Source: Actinomycetes bacterium (GTDB lineage: Bacteria; Actinomycetota; Actinomycetes; Propionibacteriales; Propionibacteriaceae). From it: 12,134 nucleotides of DNA. Location of the stretch: assembly GCA_029778515.1 (NCBI GenBank), contig JAKOQD010000278.1, positions 1-12,134 on the forward strand, written 5' to 3'. A program made the translations under genes and the position numbers. The notes beneath the pieces were generated by a model. It saw only the letters and a program-made list of their open reading frames with translations. It was not told where the DNA came from and made no database searches. Shown one piece after another: positions 6,426-12,134 of the stretch. The number at the start of each line of letters is the position of its first letter. The first letter of the stretch is position 1.

Positions 6426-9400
6426 CTAGCCTGCACTGCCCGGGCTGGAATGCCACAACTTCGGCTTCTTGACCGACTCTCCGGCCGGCTTGGTGTCGGC
6501 GTACGGCGACTGCCGAAACCCGCTGGCGTGGACCAGTACCCGGCGCACCGCGGCCGGGGCATCACCGGTGGGTTGGGTCGGGTCTTCCATCCGAGGCGTG
6601 GACACCAACGGATCATGCGCCGTCTCGAGCATCGCGTGGACTCCCGCCGCCCCGTCCCGGCGCCACACTTCGTGGACCTCCGACAGCGACCAGCACCCGG
6701 TGGCCCGCAGCGAGATGCCGCGCCGGCCGGTCCGGCGGATCTCGCCGCGGCCCAGCAGCAGCCAGGAGTGGAAGACGGTGTGGGCGTAGGGTCCTTGGGC
6801 GTCCTCGAAGAATGTGAGGTCGACCGGGCCGGTCGCGTCGTCCAGGGTCAGGAAGATCACCCGCCGGCCGCTGCGGATCGGTGGGGTCTGGGTCGCAACC
6901 TTGATCCCGGCGACGAGCACGTGCTCCTGCGAGCGGTGGTTCAGCAGGTCCTTGGCCCGGACCACGCGCAAGTCGGCCAGCATGTCCTCGTAGAACCGGA
7001 TCGCGTGCTGACTGACGTCCAGGCCGAGCACTTCCACCTCCGCCTCCACCCGGTCGGCCAGGCTCATCTCTGGCAGGCCGCTGGGCTGGTCGAGGTCGCC
7101 GAGCGGCAGCACCAACTGGGCCTGCGGTGGCAGCACGGCCTTGGGCGCTTGAGACTGAGCGGCCACCCGGTCTGCTAGCCGGTCCCCATTACTAGCGGCC
7201 TTCGCCCGGGCCACTCGCCGCCGCCCGCCCATGCGGTGCAGATCGGCGACCTGCAGCAGCAGATCCCGGCGAGTCACGTGTCCTGCCCGGCGGGTGCTGG
7301 TGATTCCGTGCATGACGTCGAACGCACCCGTGCGGATCAGCCGCTCCACCACCGGCCGGGTCACGGTGGTGCGGACCCAGAAATCGGCGAGATCCACGAA
7401 CGGTTGCGCGGCCTCGATCCCCGCGATCTCCATCTCGGAGATTCCCTTGACATCGGCCAGCGACAACCTGATCCCCCAACCGGAACCGACCCGTTCCACC
7501 CGGTACTCCCCCGTGGACACATTGACGTCCAGCGGCAGGACCTGCACGCCGGAGTTGCGGGCCTCGTCGAGGATCAGCCGCTTCGGGTACATGCCCGGGT
7601 CGTGGGTGAGCACTCCGGCCAGGAACGCCGCCGGGTAGTGCCGCTTGAGCCACGCGGAGTGGTAAGTGGGCAGCGCGAACGCCGCGGCGTGAGCCTTGCA
7701 GAACCCGAAACTGCCGAACGAGCGCAGCACCTCCCACACCTTCTCCACGATTCCCAGTGGGTACTTACGCGCCAGTGCGGCGGGGATGAACCAGTCCCGG
7801 ATCTGGATCTGCCCGTCGGGTGTGCCCAGCGACCTGCGCACCTCGTCGGCCTCGGCCAGCGAACAGCCGGTCATCACCGACACGATCCGCAGCACCTGCT
7901 CGTGGAACACCACCACGCCGTGGGTCTCGTGCAGCGCCGGTTCGAGGTCGGGATGGATCTGCAGCGGCTCGCGCCAGCCGTGCCGGGCGGACAGGAACGG
8001 GGTGATCATGTCGGACTTCACCGGCCCGGGCCGGAACAGCGAGATGTCGATGATGAGGTCGTTGAAGTCCTTGGGCCCGAACTTTCCGATCAACTCGCGC
8101 TGGCCCGGCGACTCGATCTGGAAGCACCCCAAGGTCTTGGCCTTCTGGATCATGTCGAACGTGTCGGCGTCGTCGAACGGCAGATTCTCGAGGTCGATCT
8201 CGGTGCCCTCTACGCGGCGTACCTCAGTGACCGCGTGCGCCATCGCCGACTGCATTCGGATCCCGAGCACGTCGAGTTTGAGGAACCCGACCGCCTCCAC
8301 ATCGTCCTTGTCGAACTGGCTCATCGGGAAGCCCATCCAACTGGCCTCGACCGGGGTGCGGTCCAGTAGCGAGGAATCTGACAGCAGTACCCCGCACGGG
8401 TGCATCGCAATGTGCCGGGGCAGGCCATCCAGGGACTCCACGAAATGCAGGAAGCCGTCGAGCATTCCGCGCTCGGCCAGTTTGCCGACCATCGAGGACC
8501 GCAGCTCTGGAAGTTCGGCCACCGCGGCCCGAGCATCGCGGGCGCGGATGTGCGGGAAGGCTTTGGCGAACTCGTCGATCTCCCCGGCCGGCAGCCCCAG
8601 CGCTGCGCCGACGTCGCGAATGGCGTGGCGGACCTTGTAGGTGTCGCGCATGCTCACGCAGGCGCTGCGATGTGCGCCGAACCTGTCAACGATCTTCCGG
8701 TAGATGTCGGTGCGGCGGGCGGACTCCACGTCGATGTCGATGTCGGGCAGCACCCGGCGCAACGGGGACAGGAATCGTTCCATCAGCAGGTCGTGGCGCA
8801 AAGGATCGACGCCGGAGATGCCCAGCAGGTAGTTCACGACGCTGCCCGCGCCGGAACCCCGCGCCGCGACCCGCACCTGCATCTGGTGAATCAGGTCCAC
8901 CACCTCGGCCACGGTCAGGAAGTAGCCGGCGAACCCGAGGCCGGCGATGATGTCGAGCTCGGATTCCAGCCGCTGTTTCGCTGCCGCCACTTCGTCGGAA
9001 CGGAACCGGGTGTGCAGGCTCGCCTCGCAGCGGGTGCGCAGCAGTGCGTCGGCGCGGACCGCCTCCTGCTTACGCGCGGCGTGCCGGTGGCGGCGCGCGG
9101 AGTACCCAGCCATGATCGGCCCGGTCGGCTCCGCGGGCGCCGTCCCGGACAGCAGCACATCGAGTTCCGGTACGTGGATGTCACCGATCCCGAAGTCGTG
9201 CACCGGATTCAGTACGCACTCGGTTGCGAGCTGCTCGGTCTGGCCCAGCAGCTTTCCGGCGCGGTCGCCGGCGATCTGGTCGGCGATGTCGTGCATGTGC
9301 GCCGCCGGGGCCAGGTAGCCTGCGGAGTTCTCGCGGTCCAGGTGCCGGGAGTTCAGCGGCACCAGCCGCCGGATCGCGTCGAGCAGGTCGGCGGTCGCGG

Positions 9401-10091
9401 CCTGCCGGGGATGGCAGTAGCGCACTGCGTTGGTGAGCACCGCTGGGATTCCACGTTCCAGCGCATAGGTCCAGGTCCGGCGAGCGGTCGGAGTGGACAG
9501 GTCCGGGGCCGGCCGCTGCTCCCCCGGCGTGCGCGGCGGCGTGCGATGGCTGACCACTTCCAGATAGAGGTTGTCCCCGGCCACATACCGCCAGCGGTCC
9601 AGCAGCCGGTCGGCGAGGTCGAACCGGTGCCGGCTGATCGCCCGGCCCACCGGCGAGTCCGGACCGAGTAGCACCTGCAGATCGCCGGGCACCACGAACT
9701 CCTCCAGCAGATCCCAGTTCACCCGCGGGTCGCCGCGGTCACCGGCGATGTGAGCGCCGGACACCAGCCGGCTTAACGCCGCCCAGCCCCGGCCGCCGCG
9801 AGCCAGCAGCACGATCCGCGGCGCTCTGGTGTCCTTCCAGGTCCCACCGCGGGCGGGGGTGCGGCGCGGCTCCTCTGGTTCCGCAAGTGCCAGGTCGACG
9901 CCGAGGATTCCGGACAAACCCTGGGTCAGGCAGGCCTGCATGAACCGGACCGCTCCATACAGCCCGTCCCGGTCGGTCAGGGCCAGCGCGGGCAGGTCGA
10001 GTTCGACTGCGCGGGCCACCAGATCCTGTGGCGAACTGACCCCGTGCCGCAGGGAGTAGGCGGAGGCGACGTGGAGATGACTGAAGGACAC
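6426..10091 (-). CDS. dnaE2: Error-prone DNA polymerase III alpha subunit, DnaE2-type
   Basis: This is a 1221-residue C-family polymerase. Domains in order are an N-terminal PHP domain (about 1-260), the polymerase core (about 345-860), a helix-hairpin-helix region with LIRTGAFD at 918-925, and an OB fold (about 1056-1140). Catalytic aspartates are D452 and D454 in PDIDID (449-454) and D607 in LKLDVLG. QLVLPL at 992-997 resembles a beta-clamp-binding peptide. The PHP metal site looks degraded: the usual HLHVH is HLHVA (Ala9), and TDH is TDR (Arg41), so proofreading by this domain is unlikely. The C-terminus (KLWHSSPGSAG) and the SOS-boxed pairing with dinB support DnaE2 rather than replicative DnaE1. 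GTG 10091 is the only plausible start, nine bases after the HEPN gene; its ribosome site is weak (GTAGGCG), suggesting coupling. Confidence 0.92.
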   Translation of the reverse strand: MSFSHLHVASAYSLRHGVSSPQDLVARAVELDLPALALTDRDGLYGAVRFMQACLTQGLSGILGVDLALAEPEEPRRTPARGGTWKDTRAPRIVLLARGGRGWAALSRLVSGAHIAGDRGDPRVNWDLLEEFVVPGDLQVLLGPDSPVGRAISRHRFDLADRLLDRWRYVAGDNLYLEVVSHRTPPRTPGEQRPAPDLSTPTARRTWTYALERGIPAVLTNAVRYCHPRQAATADLLDAIRRLVPLNSRHLDRENSAGYLAPAAHMHDIADQIAGDRAGKLLGQTEQLATECVLNPVHDFGIGDIHVPELDVLLSGTAPAEPTGPIMAGYSARRHRHAARKQEAVRADALLRTRCEASLHTRFRSDEVAAAKQRLESELDIIAGLGFAGYFLTVAEVVDLIHQMQVRVAARGSGAGSVVNYLLGISGVDPLRHDLLMERFLSPLRRVLPDIDIDVESARRTDIYRKIVDRFGAHRSACVSMRDTYKVRHAIRDVGAALGLPAGEIDEFAKAFPHIRARDARAAVAELPELRSSMVGKLAERGMLDGFLHFVESLDGLPRHIAMHPCGVLLSDSSLLDRTPVEASWMGFPMSQFDKDDVEAVGFLKLDVLGIRMQSAMAHAVTEVRRVEGTEIDLENLPFDDADTFDMIQKAKTLGCFQIESPGQRELIGKFGPKDFNDLIIDISLFRPGPVKSDMITPFLSARHGWREPLQIHPDLEPALHETHGVVVFHEQVLRIVSVMTGCSLAEADEVRRSLGTPDGQIQIRDWFIPAALARKYPLGIVEKVWEVLRSFGSFGFCKAHAAAFALPTYHSAWLKRHYPAAFLAGVLTHDPGMYPKRLILDEARNSGVQVLPLDVNVSTGEYRVERVGSGWGIRLSLADVKGISEMEIAGIEAAQPFVDLADFWVRTTVTRPVVERLIRTGAFDVMHGITSTRRAGHVTRRDLLLQVADLHRMGGRRRVARAKAASNGDRLADRVAAQSQAPKAVLPPQAQLVLPLGDLDQPSGLPEMSLADRVEAEVEVLGLDVSQHAIRFYEDMLADLRVVRAKDLLNHRSQEHVLVAGIKVATQTPPIRSGRRVIFLTLDDATGPVDLTFFEDAQGPYAHTVFHSWLLLGRGEIRRTGRRGISLRATGCWSLSEVHEVWRRDGAAGVHAMLETAHDPLVSTPRMEDPTQPTGDAPAAVRRVLVHASGFRQSPYADTKPAGESVKKPKLWHSSPGSAG

Positions 10092-10100
10092 TGTGTGCGC

Positions 10101-10493
10101 CTACCCCGCGATCGGCATGGGCAGGCCGACCTCGAGCTGGTCGGCGATACACCCGAGGAACAGTTGCGCGTCACGGACCAGGTCATCGGCCTGGCGCTGA
10201 CTGACCGGTTCCCGGCCGATCTCCACGAACACCCGGCGGCGGCCAATCGCGTCGAAGTAGGCGCACCACTCTGCGAGCTCCGGTGCGATCCCCGGCAGCA
10301 TCTGCCAGACGCTGCGGATGCGTGAGGAGCGGCTGGGCTTGGCGCGCACGGCCAGCAGTGCGGCCCCGGCTCGCAGCGCGGCGATGTGAGCGGCCACGTA
10401 CTGCTCCTGTGGGGTCTGGGCCTGATAGGCGTCGTCGATGGCGAGTACCGCAGTGCGCAACAGGTCCCGGCCGGCGGGGGTCATAGCAGTCAT
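10101..10493 (-). CDS. SAV_6107-type HEPN domain protein
   Basis: This is a 130-residue, almost wholly alpha-helical protein resembling the SAV_6107 HEPN family of actinobacteria. Visible pieces are the helix LLRTAVLAIDDAYQA (11-25), the Ala-rich helix VAAHIAALRAGAALLAVRA (33-51), IRSVWQMLPGIAPELAEWCAYF (59-80) and a final helix with RQADDLVRDAQLFLGCIADQ (100-119). The RNase motif of many toxin HEPNs (R-x4-6-H) is absent: the only histidine is His36 and no arginine is suitably spaced. A structural or protein-binding role is therefore more likely than ribonuclease activity. ATG 10493 is favoured over GTG 10496 and ATG 10484 because AGGGGA lies about six bases before it. It sits nine bases from each neighbour, between the DUF6504 gene and dnaE2. 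Its function is unknown; context points to damage tolerance. Confidence 0.8.
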   Translation of the reverse strand: MTAMTPAGRDLLRTAVLAIDDAYQAQTPQEQYVAAHIAALRAGAALLAVRAKPSRSSRIRSVWQMLPGIAPELAEWCAYFDAIGRRRVFVEIGREPVSQRQADDLVRDAQLFLGCIADQLEVGLPMPIAG

Positions 10494-10502
10494 CACGGTC
10501 CC

Positions 10503-10796
10503 CTAGTCGAAGGTCCGGACGAGTTGCCACTGCGCCCGGCTCGGGACGAACTTCAGGTCGTACACCCCCGTCGAGTCGTACCGGCCGGCCGACGCCTCGA
10601 CCCGCCAGGTCTGCTCGTCACCGCCCGCCGGACCGTCGGCCAGACCGCGCACGTCCTGCCACCAACTCGGCGTCCGGTCCCACTCCTGCAGCACCTTTTG
10701 CACCCGGTACAACCGGTCGCGCCAGATGAACTGTTCGGGCTGACCTTCGGTGCATTTGACGTGGACGGTGCGGTCCCCGCGATGGATGCGACTCAT
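10503..10796 (-). CDS. DUF6504 small protein, first gene of the SOS-boxed operon
   Basis: This is a 97-residue protein of unknown function with the DUF6504 pattern: VHVKCTEGQPEQFIWRDRLYRV (11-32), WW at 45-46, TWRVEA at 63-68 and GVYDLKF at 77-83, ending in WQLVRTFD. The WW, WRVEA and YDL series resembles, by eye, the extreme C-terminus of ImuB-type Y-family proteins; this is my inference. The frame is open to 10985, but ATG 10796 is chosen. AGGAGGAAG stands just before it, the conserved part begins there, and the longer version would place both LexA boxes and the promoter inside the coding sequence. It is nine bases upstream of the HEPN gene and co-oriented with dnaE2 and dinB, so it is presumably induced with them after DNA damage. 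Confidence 0.85.
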   Translation of the reverse strand: MSRIHRGDRTVHVKCTEGQPEQFIWRDRLYRVQKVLQEWDRTPSWWQDVRGLADGPAGGDEQTWRVEASAGRYDSTGVYDLKFVPSRAQWQLVRTFD

Positions 10797-10815
10797 GACT
10801 TCCTCCTGATGTGAG

Positions 10816-10831
10816 TCGAACCTGTGTTCGA
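10816..10831. promoter_or_regulatory. LexA-binding SOS box 1 (perfect palindrome)
   Basis: The sequence TCGAAC-CTGT-GTTCGA is a perfect 12/12 match to the mycobacterial/actinobacterial LexA consensus TCGAAC-N4-GTTCGA. It lies 19 bases upstream of the DUF6504 start codon, around the expected transcription start of the TTGACG promoter candidate. LexA bound here would block initiation until RecA-stimulated cleavage after DNA damage. The site reads the same on both strands; the only gene starting nearby is on the minus strand. Confidence 0.92.
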
Positions 10832-10836
10832 CTTCC

Positions 10837-10865
10837 AGCAGAACACTCGCAGGGGGGTACGTCAA
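10837..10865 (-). promoter_or_regulatory. Candidate promoter of the SOS operon
   Basis: On the minus strand TTGACG (10865-10860) is a good -35 element. With a 17-base spacer the -10 would be TCTGCT (10842-10837), a poor match (3/6 to TATAAT). The -35 sits between the two LexA boxes, and the predicted start site falls in box 1. This arrangement supports a LexA-controlled promoter even though the -10 is weak. Confidence 0.4.
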
Positions 10866-10872
10866 GAAGTTT

Positions 10873-10888
10873 TCGAACATTTGTTCAT
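10873..10888. promoter_or_regulatory. LexA-binding SOS box 2 (10/12 match)
   Basis: TCGAAC-ATTT-GTTCAT keeps the core GAAC-N4-GTTC and differs from the consensus only in the last two bases. It lies 41 bases upstream of box 1 and just upstream of the TTGACG element, so the two boxes flank a candidate promoter. ACATTTGT is repeated directly at 10877-10884 and 10889-10896. Centre-to-centre spacing of 57 bp would allow either two independent LexA dimers or cooperative binding. Confidence 0.75.
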
Positions 10889-10988
10889 ACATTTGTGGGG
10901 TCCTTGGGGTTCGCTGCTCACGGTGGGTTTGCGGGCATGCCGGATCACCCAACCGCGCCCCCGCAGCCGAGTAGGTTTGGCTCATCAG

Positions 10989-12134
10989 TCAGTCGACGGG
11001 GTCGTCGTAGTTGTAGGGCCAGGTGGTGTGCTCGGTTCCCAGCGGACTCGTCCAGATCAGCGAGCCATCCGGACCACCCCGCACCTGCCAGCCGGAATGC
11101 GTTTTGACCCGGTGATGACCGCGTGATGCGCAGGCGAGGTTCTTGGACGTTGTGGGTCCATCCGGCCAGGCAATCACGTGGTCGGTGTCGGTGTGCCGGG
11201 CTTGAGTCGAACACCCCGGGAACCGGCAGTGCCGGTCACGGGCCCGGACAAATCGCTTGACCGGGTCCGGGATCCGATAGGCCTCGGTGCTCAGGTCGAT
11301 CAGCCTGCCAGTCACCGGCTCGGTCACCAGCCGCTGCCAGCGGGCGTCGTCGCGCAGCGCCAGGTAGCGGGCGTGCGGCCCGTCGACCGGTCCGAACCCG
11401 TCGATGCCAGCACCGCTGTCCTGCAGCGAAGCCAGGGTGTCGGCCGGGATCACCACATCCACGCGGATGTCCAGATGCACGTTCTCGGCCAAGATCTGCT
11501 CGAGCGCGTCGACCCGCTTCTGCTCCAGCGAGCGGTCGTCGGTGTAGGTCCGGGCAACCTCATCCAAGGTCCTGAACAGCAAACTGGCCGTACCCGCGGG
11601 CAGGTAGCCGAACAGGTCAGCCATCCCATGTGCCCGCGCGTAAGCGCCGATGTGCCGCTTGTCCCACGCTTTGGCCCGCCGCTTCTCCGCTTCCCGTTCG
11701 GCGATGCTCGGGTCGTGGTCCACCAACAACCGGGTCACGTACCGCCGAGTCTCGTGGGCGGTGTGGTTCTGCGCGAATGCAAGCACCTTGGCTTCCAACG
11801 CATCCCGAACGGGACCCTCGATCTCATCGAAGCCGGTACTGATGATCTGCGCCCGAGTCATGTCGATCAGCCCCTCGGCCAACGCCTGCCAGACCGCGGG
11901 TCGGGCACACACCGCCTCACTGGCGTCCATCAGGTGCGACGCTGCCCGCGTGGAGATCACCGTGATGGCCGCGACCGTTTCAGTGGCTCCGGACAAGCGG
12001 TAGCCCATGGCCTCGATCCGGCTCTCGACGGCGCTCACTGTCGCTGCCCGCATGGCCTGGGCCGCGCGCAGCGCTTGCTCAACACGCACCAGCTCCTCAG
12101 CCAACTCGTGCTCGTCAAGCATCGCGAGGCGAGC
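10989..12134 (-). CDS. DUF222/HNH endonuclease domain protein, 5' end probably outside window
   Basis: This is a member of the large actinobacterial DUF222-HNH family, often present in many copies per genome; the biological role is mostly unknown. Numbered from ATG 12122 it has 377 residues. A helical DUF222 region spans about 1-280 (EALAE-like charged helices, KAWDKRHIGAYARAHG at 151-166). A C-terminal HNH nuclease fold follows, with C299, C304, H310-T-D-T-D-H315, N328 and H336-H337. The cysteine that normally sits three residues before the His pair (LCRRHH) is Ser333 here, while Cys331 appears two residues earlier, so the second zinc half-site is altered. No ribosome site precedes ATG 12122 and the frame stays open to the window edge, so the true start is probably upstream. 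It ends about 100 bases before the nearer LexA box of the SOS operon and is probably a separate unit. Confidence 0.88.
   Translation of the reverse strand, partial: ARLAMLDEHELAEELVRVEQALRAAQAMRAATVSAVESRIEAMGYRLSGATETVAAITVISTRAASHLMDASEAVCARPAVWQALAEGLIDMTRAQIISTGFDEIEGPVRDALEAKVLAFAQNHTAHETRRYVTRLLVDHDPSIAEREAEKRRAKAWDKRHIGAYARAHGMADLFGYLPAGTASLLFRTLDEVARTYTDDRSLEQKRVDALEQILAENVHLDIRVDVVIPADTLASLQDSGAGIDGFGPVDGPHARYLALRDDARWQRLVTEPVTGRLIDLSTEAYRIPDPVKRFVRARDRHCRFPGCSTQARHTDTDHVIAWPDGPTTSKNLACASRGHHRVKTHSGWQVRGGPDGSLIWTSPLGTEHTTWPYNYDDPVD

Noticed and set aside
7236..9671. Long plus-strand open frames (377 and 423 codons) opposite dnaE2
   Set aside because: They are antisense shadows produced by high GC, with His/Arg/Gly-rich nonsense composition; the minus-strand frame has all C-family polymerase motifs.
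10797..10985. 63-codon N-terminal extension of the DUF6504 protein
   Set aside because: It would bury both LexA boxes and the promoter in coding sequence; AGGAGGAAG and the conserved domain mark ATG 10796.

Overview
The window is GC-rich chromosomal DNA with strongly G/C-biased third codon positions. It carries the start of a division and cell-wall (dcw) cluster in actinobacterial order, with a mycobacterial-type LexA box and a DUF222 HNH protein, so it comes from a member of the Actinomycetota. I cannot name the genus. Neither imuA'/imuB nor the usual Mycobacterium neighbours of mraZ are present, so it is probably not Mycobacterium itself. All ten genes lie on the minus strand; read them from high to low coordinates.

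Region A (10989-12134) is a DUF222/HNH endonuclease-like protein, open at the window edge. Region B (5184-10888) is the most interesting part. Two LexA (SOS) boxes, one a perfect 12/12 palindrome, sit upstream of a tightly packed four-gene unit: DUF6504 protein (97 aa), SAV_6107-type HEPN protein (130 aa), DnaE2-like error-prone polymerase III alpha (1221 aa) and DinB/Pol IV (411 aa). Gaps are 9, 9 and 6 bases. It looks like a damage-inducible translesion 'mutasome' operon in which an active DinB and two small proteins replace the usual ImuA'/ImuB pair.

Region C (4425-5183) holds a hairpin after dinB, a small two-helix DUF3040 membrane protein, and a 263-bp intergenic stretch. That stretch contains a compound palindrome built from four copies of a ~20-bp unit, then an MraZ-type operator: four TGGWG repeats in exact 10-bp phase, plus a degenerate fifth, overlapping a candidate mraZ promoter.

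Region D (1-4424) is mraZ, rsmH (mraW), an FtsL-like protein, ftsI (class B PBP) and the first 164 codons of murE, which runs off the left edge. rsmH/ftsL and ftsI/murE overlap by four bases (ATGA, GTGA), implying translational coupling. MraZ probably represses its own operon through the operator. RsmH methylates 16S rRNA, FtsL and FtsI build septal peptidoglycan, and MurE makes its precursor. The palindrome and hairpin probably insulate this essential cluster from SOS-induced read-through from upstream.
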